From positions 1,674,001 to 1,738,000 of the forward strand of contig NZ_CP036289.1 in the NCBI RefSeq assembly GCF_007748115.1: a DNA stretch of 64,000 nt, written 5' to 3'. The notes below the pieces were generated by a model. That model saw only the letters and a list, made by a program, of their open reading frames with translations. It did no database searches and was not told where the DNA came from. Each line of letters begins with the position of its first letter. Positions within the stretch are counted from its first letter, which is position 1. Origin of the DNA: Bremerella volcania (GTDB lineage: Bacteria > Planctomycetota > Planctomycetia > Pirellulales > Pirellulaceae). Shown piece by piece: positions 36,595 to 45,550 of the stretch. Position numbers and translations under genes: made by a program.

Positions 36595-39435
36595 ATGGGT
36601 CTAGCATCTGCACTGTCGACCGCTTTGACCGGGATGACGGCGGCTGAAACGCAAATCGACGTCACGGGTAATAATCTGGCGAACTCCCAAACGGTCGGTT
36701 TCAAGGCATCGCAGGCAACCTTTGCGACTCAGTTTCTGCAGACCCAAAGTCTCGGTTCGAAGCCGACGGCTTCCAATGGTGGTACCAACCCGCGTCAAAC
36801 GGGTCTTGGTACGAAGGTCGCGGAAATCACGCCGAACTTCACCCAGGGGACCATCGAAGTCAGTAACAGCCCTTCCGACTTGGCCATCCAAGGGGACGGG
36901 TTCTTTATCGTGGAAGGCGGCAACGGCGAAACGTTGTATACCCGCAACGGCATCTTCAAAACGAATTCGCAAAACGAACTCGTCACGATCACCGGCCAGC
37001 GCGTGCTTGGATTTGGTATCGACGAAGGCTTCCAGATTCAACGAACCCAACTGGTGCCGCTCACGATTCCACTGGGTGCCAAAAGCGTTGCCAAAGCGAC
37101 CGAAAACGTCTATCTGGAAGGTACGCTGACCGCGACCGGCGACCTGGCAACGCAGGGTCAGGTGATCGAAAGTGCGATCCTTGGTAACTCGAACGTGCCT
37201 CGCCCCGATACTTCGAGTACCAACGTGGGCGTCACGACTCAGCCAAACATAACCTCAACGACGACCGCTTCGGCCGTCACTCCGGGCGTGGCATCCACGA
37301 CCGATGCCCAGACGGAAGGCGCCGGTGGTTTGGTGCCGGATGGCAACTTCAACTATCGTTTCACGTTCTCGAATGCCGGCCTGTCGGGCGAAACGCTCGC
37401 GTCGGCGGACTATGCCGTGACCTTGGCCGACGGTAATGCCTCGGCAGATGACAACACGGTCACGTTCACTAACCCGCCTCAATCGAGTTCGTTCTCGCAG
37501 TTGAACATGTACCGCAGCAATGACGGCGGTGCGACTTACTTCCTGGTAAGTTCGACCGCGATGGGTTCGCCGGTGGCCGATACGGCCGCCGCACCAACGG
37601 CCACGCAGTTGAGTGCGTCGATGATTGGTGGTACCGGGGTCGACGGTACGCTCAGTGGTGGCGACGTTTATCAATATCGTTACACGTTCATCGATGGTTC
37701 CGGTAACGAGACGGCTCCGTCCAATTCGCATACTGTGACCGTGTCCGGAAGCCCGGCCGATGGAAATGGCTACTCGGTTGTTCTCGATAACCTTCCGACC
37801 AGCGTCGACTACGATTCGGTGCGGATTTACCGAACCGCCGCTGGTGGCTCGGATTTCTACGAGTTGGATACACTGACGATGGCCGCCGCGGCCGCGCCGT
37901 ACGTCGACGACGGCAGCACTCCGCTGACGACTAATCTACTCGACGCCCAGACAATCAACGGCAACTATACCTACCTGGTCACGTTTGCTCGATCGGGTGA
38001 AGAAGAGTCACGTCCGTCGTTGGCCATCGGTCCGCAAAACGTGGTTAACGGTCGAATCGAACTATCCAACTTGCCGCTTCCGCCAACTCCTCCGCCGGAA
38101 GGTGGTTTCCCGGCCTACGATAAGGTCCGAATCTATCGAAACCTCTCGACCGATTCGGCAAACTTCTACCTGGTGGAAGAGCTTGATCCGGGTGAAGACT
38201 TTATTGATATGACGCCCGACTCGGCTATCTCAGACTTGTCCATTCCCGGCAACAAGGCCATTGACCTGGACGGTCCTAAAATCGACTCGAATACCCTGCT
38301 GGTCGACGTCGTGAAGCGTGACGGGCTGAATTTTGAAAACGTCTTTGAAGTCGGCGAACTCAGCTTTACTGGATACAAGGGTGATCGCAGACTCTCCGAA
38401 AAGACCTTCACGATTACCGATACGACCATCGTGCAGGAACTGCTTGAGTTCATCCAGTCGTCAACCGGTATTCAGCCATCAGTGAACGGCAACGCCAACC
38501 CGATCCCCGGTTCGACCAACTCGATTCCCGGCGAATCGGGAACGTTGTCGCAAGGAATTTCGATTTCCGATGGGCGTATTCGCGTCGTCGCGAATAACGG
38601 CGAAGACAACGCGGTCGATATCAAACTTTCGTCGTTCACTCTGGATAACAACAGCGGTGTGCTGCAGAACCCGAATCTTAACTTCGGTACGGTTCAGGAA
38701 GCGGTTGGTCAAAGTGCCGTATCGGACTTCGTGGTCTACGATACGCTGGGTATTCCGGTGAATGTTCGCGTGACCGCCACGCTTGAAAGTCGGGACGGAA
38801 CCAACACGGTTTACCGCTGGTACGCCGACTCGCCGGACAACGATGCCGCCATGGACACCGGTGACATCGGCGAAGCGGAAATCGCGGTGGGTACGGGGCT
38901 CATCTACTTCGATGGTGATGGTAACTTCGTCGGTACCGACAACAACACCGTCACAATCCAGCGCCGAGACATCCCATCGCAGTCGCCGTTGGAGTTCGAT
39001 TTGGACTTCACGCAGTTGTCTGGCCTGGCCGCCGACGAGCCCACGCTCAACGCCTCGCGGCAGGACGGTTCCGGTACGGGTACGCTCAACAGCTTCATCA
39101 TTGGTGAAGACGGCGTGATTCGTGGCGTGTTCTCCAACGGTGTCGACCGCGACCTGGGCATGCTGCAATTGGCCCGTTTTGGCAATCCAACGGGTTTGGA
39201 GCAGCGTGGCGAAAACTTGTACGCCACCGGCGTGAACTCCGGTCTGCCGGTAACTGGCGACCCGGGAGCAGACGGCTTGGGTGACGTCATCGCCGGTGCC
39301 GTGGAGCTGAGCAATACGGACATCGGTGGCAACCTGATCGACCTGATTCTGGCTTCGACCCAATATCGAGGTAGTTCTCGGGTGATCACGACTGCCCAGC
39401 AGCTATTTGACGAACTTTTGAACCTGCGGCGATAA
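36595..39435 (+). CDS. flgE: Flagellar hook protein FlgE, very large, with three inserted Ig/Fn3-like repeats
   Basis: 946 residues against ~400 in enteric FlgE. The N-terminal D0/D1 (LSTALTGMTAAETQIDVTGNNLANSQTVGFK and DLAIQGDGFFIV) and the C-terminal D0 (ELSNTDIGGNLIDLILASTQYRGSSRVITTAQQLFDELL) are canonical. Between about 250 and 542 lie three tandem ~100-residue units of one pattern (YxYxxTFxxxxGxEtxPS ... VRIYRxxxxxxxFYxVxxL). They should form surface domains on the hook. A good ribosome site (AAGGAG) precedes the ATG, and the upstream hairpin suggests separate level control. Confidence 0.94.
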   Translation: MGLASALSTALTGMTAAETQIDVTGNNLANSQTVGFKASQATFATQFLQTQSLGSKPTASNGGTNPRQTGLGTKVAEITPNFTQGTIEVSNSPSDLAIQGDGFFIVEGGNGETLYTRNGIFKTNSQNELVTITGQRVLGFGIDEGFQIQRTQLVPLTIPLGAKSVAKATENVYLEGTLTATGDLATQGQVIESAILGNSNVPRPDTSSTNVGVTTQPNITSTTTASAVTPGVASTTDAQTEGAGGLVPDGNFNYRFTFSNAGLSGETLASADYAVTLADGNASADDNTVTFTNPPQSSSFSQLNMYRSNDGGATYFLVSSTAMGSPVADTAAAPTATQLSASMIGGTGVDGTLSGGDVYQYRYTFIDGSGNETAPSNSHTVTVSGSPADGNGYSVVLDNLPTSVDYDSVRIYRTAAGGSDFYELDTLTMAAAAAPYVDDGSTPLTTNLLDAQTINGNYTYLVTFARSGEEESRPSLAIGPQNVVNGRIELSNLPLPPTPPPEGGFPAYDKVRIYRNLSTDSANFYLVEELDPGEDFIDMTPDSAISDLSIPGNKAIDLDGPKIDSNTLLVDVVKRDGLNFENVFEVGELSFTGYKGDRRLSEKTFTITDTTIVQELLEFIQSSTGIQPSVNGNANPIPGSTNSIPGESGTLSQGISISDGRIRVVANNGEDNAVDIKLSSFTLDNNSGVLQNPNLNFGTVQEAVGQSAVSDFVVYDTLGIPVNVRVTATLESRDGTNTVYRWYADSPDNDAAMDTGDIGEAEIAVGTGLIYFDGDGNFVGTDNNTVTIQRRDIPSQSPLEFDLDFTQLSGLAADEPTLNASRQDGSGTGTLNSFIIGEDGVIRGVFSNGVDRDLGMLQLARFGNPTGLEQRGENLYATGVNSGLPVTGDPGADGLGDVIAGAVELSNTDIGGNLIDLILASTQYRGSSRVITTAQQLFDELLNLRR

Positions 39436-39473
39436 AACGCTAGCACGTTCTAAATATTGACCTACGGTTGAAA

Positions 39474-39502
39474 GCCTAGTGCGCTAATTAAGCGTACTAG
39501 GC
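39474..39502. promoter_or_regulatory. Imperfect palindrome between flgE and flbD
   Basis: GCCTAGTGCGC (39474-39484) and GCGTACTAGGC (39492-39502) form an 11-bp inverted repeat with one mismatch around TAATTAA. No T-run follows, so it is more likely an operator or RNA-processing hairpin than a terminator. Confidence 0.45.
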
Positions 39503-39530
39503 ATTCCGTGCTTCGAATAGGACGGCCAGG

Positions 39531-39752
39531 ATGATCAAGTTGACCCGACTCGGTGGCGAGCCGTTCGTATTGAATGCCGAGCTAATTCGGTATGTGGAAG
39601 CCAATCCCGACACGTTCATTACCCTGACCAACGGGGATCGGATTGTCGTTCAAGAGGGAACTGACGTTGTCGTAGATCGCGTAATCGAGTACCACCAACG
39701 CAAAAATTTGTTACCCCCAGGATTTGCCCGGCCAGACACCGGGGAAAAATAG
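39531..39752 (+). CDS. flbD: FlbD-family small flagellar protein
   Basis: 73 residues. The family pattern is complete: MIKLTRLGGEPFVLNAELIRYVEANPDTFITLTNGDRIVV followed by a helix (VDRVIEYHQRK). This small protein (called FlbD or SwrD) lies between hook and motA genes in many phyla and increases flagellar torque in Bacillus, perhaps by acting on MotA/MotB. It should not be confused with the Caulobacter regulator FlbD. It sits 11 bp before motA. Confidence 0.92.
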   Translation: MIKLTRLGGEPFVLNAELIRYVEANPDTFITLTNGDRIVVQEGTDVVVDRVIEYHQRKNLLPPGFARPDTGEK

Positions 39753-39763
39753 AATAAAACGCC

Positions 39764-40540
39764 ATGGATATCGCATCCGTCGTCGGACTTTTGGCTGCGA
39801 TCGGACTGATTCTCGTAGCCATCTTGATCGCACCAGGTTCATCCCTGATGGCGTTCGTCGACGTACCGTCGCTTCTTGTGGTTTGCGGCGGGGCCTTGGC
39901 GGCGTGCATGATCGCGTTCCCGTTGAAGTCGATGCTCGGCATGCCCATGTCGCTGAAGGTGGTCTTTCTGAACAAGGCAACCGACTACGGTGCACTGATC
40001 AAGCAGATCGTCAGCCTGGCTGAAACGGCTCGTCGTGATGGCCTGTTGGCCCTGGAAAATCGCATCAGCGAAATCGATAACCCGTTTATCATCACGGGGA
40101 TTCAAATGGCCGTGGACGGCACTCGTCCGGACGCCATCGAAGATATCATGCGGACCGAAATGGATGCCGTCGCAACACGGCACCGCGATGCCAAGGCCGT
40201 TTCCGACCAGATGGGACGATTTGCTCCGGCCTACGGGATGATCGGTACGCTGCTCGGGCTGATCATCATGCTCGGCAATATGAGCGACCCCAGTTCGATT
40301 GGTTCCGGTATGGCCGTGGCACTGCTAACGACGCTTTATGGGGCCATCGTCTCGAACGTCTTTTTCCTCCCGTTTTCCGAGAAGTTAGGCTTTTTGAACA
40401 AGCAAGAACTACTCGGGATGGAGATCGTCATTCGCGGCATCATGGCGATTCAGTCCGGCGAGAATCCGCGAGTCATCGAACAAAAACTACGCACGTTTCT
40501 GCCGCCTTCGGTTCGTGCCAAGCTCGACGCCGATAAGTAA
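39764..40540 (+). CDS. motA: Flagellar stator protein MotA
   Basis: 258 residues, four predicted membrane helices (about 3-21, 31-52, 148-168, 180-202) and a cytoplasmic loop with the rotor-facing region (about 70-145). The channel helix FAPAYGMIGTLLGLIIMLGNM is typical. Together with MotB it forms the proton-driven stator that turns the rotor through FliG. It is 12 bp upstream of motB. The sequence is closer to MotA than to the ExbB-like channel elsewhere in the window. Confidence 0.96.
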   Translation: MDIASVVGLLAAIGLILVAILIAPGSSLMAFVDVPSLLVVCGGALAACMIAFPLKSMLGMPMSLKVVFLNKATDYGALIKQIVSLAETARRDGLLALENRISEIDNPFIITGIQMAVDGTRPDAIEDIMRTEMDAVATRHRDAKAVSDQMGRFAPAYGMIGTLLGLIIMLGNMSDPSSIGSGMAVALLTTLYGAIVSNVFFLPFSEKLGFLNKQELLGMEIVIRGIMAIQSGENPRVIEQKLRTFLPPSVRAKLDADK

Positions 40541-40552
40541 GGAAGACCTGCC

Positions 40553-41320
40553 ATGGACGAAGAAGACGATGCAGCTGGCATCCCTGAGTGGGTCGTGACC
40601 TTCGGCGATATGATGTCGCTTCTTCTGACCTTCTTCATCATGCTCGTTTCGATGAGCGAGATTAAAAAGGAAGAGCAATACCAGGCCCTCGTCGAGTCGT
40701 TTCGCCGTCAGTTCGGGCACGATAGCTCGATGGAAAGCGTGATCGCCGGGAACGCCAAACCGCGTAATTCGAACCTGGCCAAGCTGGCGACGATGGGGCG
40801 TGCCAAGCGCTTCTCGACCCATGCTGGCGGCGATAAAGTTAAAGCTCCGGTTGGGGATAGTCCGCAAGTGCGGATTATCCGGCCTGGATCGAAAACCGCA
40901 GTCGGAACGGTTGTGTATTTCCCAGAAGACAGCGCGAAGCTGGACGAGACCGCCATCGAAGCGCTTCAGGCGCAAAGCCTGGAATTCGGTGGCAAGCCCC
41001 AGAAAATCGAAATTCGTGGCCATACTTCACTCCGGCCGCTTCCTCCGGATAGTCCCTACAAAACGCATTGGGATCTCGCCTATGCCCGTTGCATGGCCGT
41101 TAAGGAGTACCTTGTGTCGCTTGGCATCGACGAACGACGCATTCGCGTCTCGGTCGCCGGGAAAAACGAGCCGTTTCACATTGGGACCGATCCGCTGCTA
41201 CTCAAGCAGAATCCGCGTGTGGAAGTCTTTCTGCTTGATGAAGTTATTGACGATTTGGTCGGTACGGCCCAGGAACAGGCCAACCGGCGGGCCCCGCCGA
41301 TCGAGGCATCTGGAAACTAG
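40553..41320 (+). CDS. motB: Flagellar stator protein MotB
   Basis: 255 residues. The N-terminal plug and helix read PEWVVTFGDMMSLLLTFFIMLVS with the proton-binding Asp19, and an OmpA-like peptidoglycan-binding domain lies at about 120-235 (IEIRGHTSL, DLAYARCMAVKEYLVSLGI, NPRVEVFLLDE). It anchors the stator to the wall. A strong ribosome site (AAGGAAG) precedes the ATG. The aspartate context suggests a proton rather than a sodium motor, but this cannot be settled by eye. Confidence 0.95.
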   Translation: MDEEDDAAGIPEWVVTFGDMMSLLLTFFIMLVSMSEIKKEEQYQALVESFRRQFGHDSSMESVIAGNAKPRNSNLAKLATMGRAKRFSTHAGGDKVKAPVGDSPQVRIIRPGSKTAVGTVVYFPEDSAKLDETAIEALQAQSLEFGGKPQKIEIRGHTSLRPLPPDSPYKTHWDLAYARCMAVKEYLVSLGIDERRIRVSVAGKNEPFHIGTDPLLLKQNPRVEVFLLDEVIDDLVGTAQEQANRRAPPIEASGN

Positions 41321-41396
41321 AGCGCCCGTGTGCGCCATTACATGCTACGTTTGTGCAGTAGTATGTTCGAGTGAATCTCGTAAGAAGTAGTATTCC

Positions 41397-41957
41397 ATGG
41401 CCGATTCAGCAACCAGCAGCGCATCGCCCGACGTAGTAAAGGGACCTCCTATGAAAGCGAAAATGCAAATCTTGGGAGGCATTCTGGTCTTGGTTCTTTT
41501 GGAATGTGTGGTGGCATACATGATCATTCCCAGCCCTCAGGATGTGATTCGGGCCGCGGAAATGCAGGCACAAGATGGGCAGACCGACGGCACACCCATC
41601 AATCAAGAACTTGAGCCGCTGTCAGCCGACGAAGAAACCGTCGAAGTCGATCTGGGCACACCGTTTGGCATCACTGCCTATCGCCCGCTGAGCGAATCGA
41701 CGATGCGAATCGACTTTCATCTCTACGCGACGATTCGGGCCAGCGACGAGGCGGACTTTACCGCCTTGATGGAAAAGTATGAGAAGCGCTTTCGCGAACA
41801 GGTCATTGTGACGGTCCGCAGTAGCGATGAAGGAGAGCTTACTGATCCTAGTTTGGGGTTGCTCAAGCGTAAGATTTTAGAGAAAACCAACAACATCTTG
41901 GGCAAGCCGATGGTGCATTCCATCGTGTTTAGCGAGTTTTCCTTCGTCGAACAATAA
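41397..41957 (+). CDS. fliL: Flagellar basal body-associated protein FliL
   Basis: 186 residues. One membrane helix (about 25-45, ILGGILVLVLLECVVAYMII) precedes a periplasmic domain with the FliL-like end LLKRKILEKTNNILGKPMVHSIVFSEFSFVEQ. FliL rings surround the MotB periplasmic segment and support stator activity. The N-terminal cytoplasmic part is short and Ser/Ala-rich. It follows motB by 76 bp and precedes fliN by 33 bp. Sequence similarity to enteric FliL is low, so position strengthens the call. Confidence 0.85.
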   Translation: MADSATSSASPDVVKGPPMKAKMQILGGILVLVLLECVVAYMIIPSPQDVIRAAEMQAQDGQTDGTPINQELEPLSADEETVEVDLGTPFGITAYRPLSESTMRIDFHLYATIRASDEADFTALMEKYEKRFREQVIVTVRSSDEGELTDPSLGLLKRKILEKTNNILGKPMVHSIVFSEFSFVEQ

Positions 41958-41990
41958 CCGACGACGACCTCTCATCTGGAATGGAATCCG

Positions 41991-42626
41991 ATGACTGACG
42001 ATCAAATGGGACAGGACGAGATTGAAGAGCTACTCCGTAAAGCCCAGTCGGGCGACGTGAGTGCTAGCGGTCCTGCCCCCAAACAACAGGAAGATATCGA
42101 GGCCCTCGACCAGAGCGATATTGAAGCTTTGTTTCAGAATTCTGGACCACCGGCGAGTTCACAGCCCAAGCAGCAACAGCCTGCCGCGGCCACCGCTACG
42201 CAGCCAGCGCCGCAAGCATCTCACACGGGATCCGGCGAAGGTGCTTCCGATATCGAGTATCTGCTCAATCAAGCCGAAGCCGCGATCGCTTCGTTGAATT
42301 CGCCGAACGATAACATGCCGGCCGGTATCGCTCCGTTCACGCTTCGCGACTTTGGCGGTTCCCCAGCCAGCACCGATAAAACAACCATCGACCTGGTTCG
42401 CGACGTCGAATTGGAAGTCAAGATCGAACTGGGACACGCGGATATGCATCTGGAGGAAGTCCTGCAGATGCAGAAGGGCTCGGTCGTGCCGCTGGATAAG
42501 CTGGCAGGCGACCCGGTCGATATCTTCGTCAACGGACGTTTGATTGCCCGCGGGGAAGTGTTGATTCTCAACGACAACTTCTGCGTGCGTATCACCGAAC
42601 TGATTGTCGGTGATTCGGTCGTCTAA
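41991..42626 (+). CDS. fliN: Flagellar motor switch protein FliN with three FliM-like CheY-binding motifs
   Basis: 211 residues. The C-terminal SpoA domain (about 130-208; VELEVKIELGHADMHLEEVL, GDPVDIFVNGRLIARGEVLILNDNFCVRI) identifies FliN. The N-terminal 100 residues are a Gln/Pro/Ala-rich linker with three short repeats: QDEIEELL (8-15), QSDIEALF (41-48) and SDIEYLL (86-92). These match the FliM N-terminal peptide (SQAEIDALL in E. coli) that binds phosphorylated CheY. No FliM and no CheC-like domain is present, so it differs from both FliM and FliY. It would form the lower C-ring with FliG and could take over signal reception. Confidence 0.93.
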   Translation: MTDDQMGQDEIEELLRKAQSGDVSASGPAPKQQEDIEALDQSDIEALFQNSGPPASSQPKQQQPAAATATQPAPQASHTGSGEGASDIEYLLNQAEAAIASLNSPNDNMPAGIAPFTLRDFGGSPASTDKTTIDLVRDVELEVKIELGHADMHLEEVLQMQKGSVVPLDKLAGDPVDIFVNGRLIARGEVLILNDNFCVRITELIVGDSVV

Positions 42627-42817
42627 CTGAGGGCATTTGCTAGCACGCAATTGCCCGGCGTTTCGCCTGATTCGTCTTGAGCCGAGACGGCCCAGTTTCT
42701 AAGATGCCTCACCCGCAATTATTGCGTGGGCGATGGGATGCGGCAGGAAGCTAACTCCCCACTATCTTTTTCGGCCTGGTCGCCTTCGCGACTTGAGTGA
42801 AAATCAGGAAGACTTTC

Positions 42818-43498
42818 ATGCGGAACGGAATCCTAGCTGCGTGCGTGTTGGCACTGACGTTAAACACTTGCCTGCAGAGTGCGAAGGCCAACGACTACGC
42901 CACTTCGCAAGTGCCACCCAATCAGCCGCTGCAAATCCAAAACGAAGCCCCGCCGGCCTTTCCTCCGCTGGCTCAAGCGCTGCATGTCGAAGCCATTCCG
43001 GACGCTGGCGACAACCAAGCCAATCCGGCGGTCGCTCAGCCTGCCGCCGCGGTCGAGCCGCTGCGTCTTCCTCCTCCGAGCAAGGCCCAGGAAGAAGGCG
43101 TTGCCATGCCGACGTTCAACTTTCAAAGCAATCAAACGGCCAGCATCGCCGCGAGCTTGTTTGTGGTGGTTGGGTTGTTTCTGATCTTTGCCTGGGTCGG
43201 CAAGAAGAACATGAAGTCAGGCAGCGGTCGACTCTCGAAAGAGATCATCCAGGTGCTTGGCAAGAGTCAGCTTAGCGGCAAGCAACAGTTGGAACTGGTT
43301 CGTGTCGGACAGAAGCTGCTTCTGCTCTGCGTCACGCCCAATGGCGTCGAAACGTTGACCGAAATCACCGAGCCCACCGAAGTGGAACGTTTGCTGACCA
43401 TCGTTCGTCAAGATTCGCCCGGCAGCATGACGGCTACCTTTCAAGACGTGCTGAGTCAAATGGGGCACCAGCCGGCACGCGGATTCCTGGAGGCCTAG
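42818..43498 (+). CDS. fliO: FliO-like flagellar export protein
   Basis: 226 residues from the ATG at 42818 (AGGAAG upstream; a GTG at 42797 is less likely). A signal peptide (about 1-24) is followed by a Pro/Ala-rich periplasmic stretch, one membrane helix (about 108-128, AASLFVVVGLFLIFAWVG) and a cytoplasmic FliO domain (VLGKSQLSGKQQLELVRVGQKLLLLCVTPNGVETLTEI). FliO helps assemble the FliP ring. It is preceded by a 190-bp gap after fliN that contains weak hairpins and may hold a promoter. fliP follows after 3 bp. Confidence 0.85.
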   Translation: MRNGILAACVLALTLNTCLQSAKANDYATSQVPPNQPLQIQNEAPPAFPPLAQALHVEAIPDAGDNQANPAVAQPAAAVEPLRLPPPSKAQEEGVAMPTFNFQSNQTASIAASLFVVVGLFLIFAWVGKKNMKSGSGRLSKEIIQVLGKSQLSGKQQLELVRVGQKLLLLCVTPNGVETLTEITEPTEVERLLTIVRQDSPGSMTATFQDVLSQMGHQPARGFLEA

Positions 43499-43501
43499 TT
43501 C

Positions 43502-44428
43502 ATGCATCGACTACAGAACATCGCTTGGATTTTGATTGCCCTGGCAGTCGCGTTTCAGCCGCAGGTGGCATTCGCGCAGCAGGCCACTTCCATACCGGAA
43601 TCGTTGATCGAGTCATCGCTCGATCGGCCGATTCAGCAAGAAGTGGAAGACCTGAGCGACTTCGTCAAAGCGGGCCCCGAGCATTGGACCAGTCCTCAGG
43701 GGCTTTCCAGCACGATCCAGATCATGGTGTTGCTGACGGTCATCAGCCTGGCCCCGGCACTGTTGATCATGACGACCAGCTTCATTCGCATCACGATCGT
43801 GCTGGGTCTCTTACGACAAGCGATCGGCACGCAGCAGCTTCCACCCAGCCAGGTAATCACGGCACTGGCCATGTTCATGACGTTCATGGTGATGCATCCT
43901 TACTGGCAAGAGGTGTACCAGGAAAGCATCGGCCCATATACGCGTCAGGAAGTGAATCCCGAAACGGGGCAACCGTACAAGCTGTTTGCCGAAGAAGATC
44001 CGATCACCGGCGTTACCGGCCCGGACGAAGCCTGGGAGCGGGGCGTTAAGCCGATCCGGCAGTTCATGGCCAAACAGATCGACATTGCTGGCAATAGCGA
44101 CGACGTGTGGATGTTCTACGAGTTCCTGCCGAAGAAAACCCGCGACGAAATCGGCGAACCGCAGTCGTACGATGACGTGCCGCTGCAGGCACTGGTACCG
44201 GCCTTCATGCTCAGTGAATTGAAAACAGCCTTCTTGATTGGCTTCCAGATTTACCTTCCGTTTTTGATTCTCGACATCGTGATTGCCAGCGTGACCATCT
44301 CGATGGGCATGATGATGTTGCCGCCGGTGATGATTTCGTTGCCGTTTAAGATTCTGCTCTTCGTTTTGGTCGATGGTTGGACGTTGATCATCGGCATGTT
44401 GATGCAAAGTTTCGCCCCCAGTCTTTAG
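43502..44428 (+). CDS. fliP: Flagellar export apparatus protein FliP
   Basis: 308 residues (usual ~245). A signal peptide (about 1-28) and four membrane helices are seen; the family motifs MTTSFIRITIVLGLLRQAIG and VPAFMLSELKTAFLIGFQIYLPFLILDIVIASVTISMGMMMLPP are well kept. The periplasmic loop between helices 2 and 3 is about 35 residues longer than in E. coli (segment YTRQEVNPETGQPYKLFAEE and after). FliP, FliQ and FliR form the export gate core, and the three genes are adjacent here. Confidence 0.96.
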   Translation: MHRLQNIAWILIALAVAFQPQVAFAQQATSIPESLIESSLDRPIQQEVEDLSDFVKAGPEHWTSPQGLSSTIQIMVLLTVISLAPALLIMTTSFIRITIVLGLLRQAIGTQQLPPSQVITALAMFMTFMVMHPYWQEVYQESIGPYTRQEVNPETGQPYKLFAEEDPITGVTGPDEAWERGVKPIRQFMAKQIDIAGNSDDVWMFYEFLPKKTRDEIGEPQSYDDVPLQALVPAFMLSELKTAFLIGFQIYLPFLILDIVIASVTISMGMMMLPPVMISLPFKILLFVLVDGWTLIIGMLMQSFAPSL

Positions 44429-44443
44429 CCGTAGGCACCGTGC

Positions 44444-44719
44444 ATGAATGCTCAGACGACGATTGATCTCACACGCCAGGCCATGATGATGTGCCTGATG
44501 ATTGGTGCCCCGGTGCTGGTGGTGGGCATGGTGGTCGGGCTGCTGATCGGTTTCCTGCAAGCATTGACGCAGGTCCAGGATCAAACGGTCTCGTTCGTGC
44601 CGAAGATCTTGGCGATGGCCGTTGCGTTGGCGTTCACGCTGCCGTGGATCTTTCAGAAACTAGCCGGCTATACGGTCGAATTGTTCAGCAACATCCCCGA
44701 TCGAATCGCTGGTGGTTAA
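44444..44719 (+). CDS. fliQ: Flagellar export apparatus protein FliQ
   Basis: 91 residues with two membrane helices (about 16-38 and 52-74) and the typical GAPVLVVGMVVGLLIGFLQALTQVQDQTVSFVPKI. FliQ wraps around the FliP/FliR core. It lies 15 bp after fliP and 24 bp before fliR. Length is exactly that of the family. Confidence 0.96.
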   Translation: MNAQTTIDLTRQAMMMCLMIGAPVLVVGMVVGLLIGFLQALTQVQDQTVSFVPKILAMAVALAFTLPWIFQKLAGYTVELFSNIPDRIAGG

Positions 44720-44743
44720 CCGCGAGCTAAGGGGGCACACTTT

Positions 44744-45547
44744 ATGGAACTGCTTCAGTACTTGCAGCCGAACCTCGAGCAACTGCTGATCTTCGCGGCG
44801 ATCGTGACGCGAATCGGCGGGCTCGTGGCTACGGCTCCGGTGCTGGGAGCGAACTATGCCCCGGTTCAGGTCAAATCGTTCCTGGCCGTTGCCATTTCCT
44901 TGATGCTGACCCCGGTGTTCTGGGACTACGACTTTCCTGAACCCGGCAACGCGGCGAACCTGATCATTGTGCTCGGTGCCGAATTGATCATCGGTCTCTC
45001 GCTGGGGCTGGGCATCAAAATCTTGTTTGCCGGCGTGCAGATGACGGGGCAACTGTTGGGGCAGATTGGCGGCCTCTCGATTGCCGACGTCTTCAACCCG
45101 GCTTTCGACGACAATGTCCCCATGCTGGCGGTCATCTTTGATCTGGTCGTGTTGGCGGTGTTCCTGGTCATTGGTGGCCATCGTTTTCTAATGTCGGCCT
45201 TGCTGCATACCTTCGCCGAAATTCCCCCAGGCGTGGCCGCCATCGACGTGCAATTGGTACATGTGATTCGCGAGACCCTGGCTAACTCGCTGATTCTCGG
45301 AATACAAGCGGCTGCCCCGGGGACGGTTGCCTTGTTGGTGGGCGTGCTGGTGATGGGGGTGATCAGCCGTACGCTGCCGCAACTGAACTTGATGGCCATT
45401 GGTTTCAGCATGAACACGATGTTGTTGATGGCCTTCGTCATGCTGACCATCGGCAGCGTCGTGTGGATCTTCCAAGGTTCGGTCGAACCGACCGTCGACA
45501 GCATTCGATCCATGTTTCATCGCTCCATCGAAACGGCCCATAATTAG
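44744..45547 (+). CDS. fliR: Flagellar export apparatus protein FliR
   Basis: 267 residues, largely membrane-embedded, with the family features FAAIVTRIGGLVATAPVLG near the N-terminus, GLSLGLGIKILFAGVQMTGQLLGQIGG in the middle and APGTVALLVGVLVMGVISRTLPQLNLMAIGF toward the end. It completes the export gate with FliP and FliQ. flhB starts 3 bp after its stop, so the two are probably translated together; some species fuse them. Confidence 0.95.
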   Translation: MELLQYLQPNLEQLLIFAAIVTRIGGLVATAPVLGANYAPVQVKSFLAVAISLMLTPVFWDYDFPEPGNAANLIIVLGAELIIGLSLGLGIKILFAGVQMTGQLLGQIGGLSIADVFNPAFDDNVPMLAVIFDLVVLAVFLVIGGHRFLMSALLHTFAEIPPGVAAIDVQLVHVIRETLANSLILGIQAAAPGTVALLVGVLVMGVISRTLPQLNLMAIGFSMNTMLLMAFVMLTIGSVVWIFQGSVEPTVDSIRSMFHRSIETAHN

Positions 45548-45550
45548 GCG

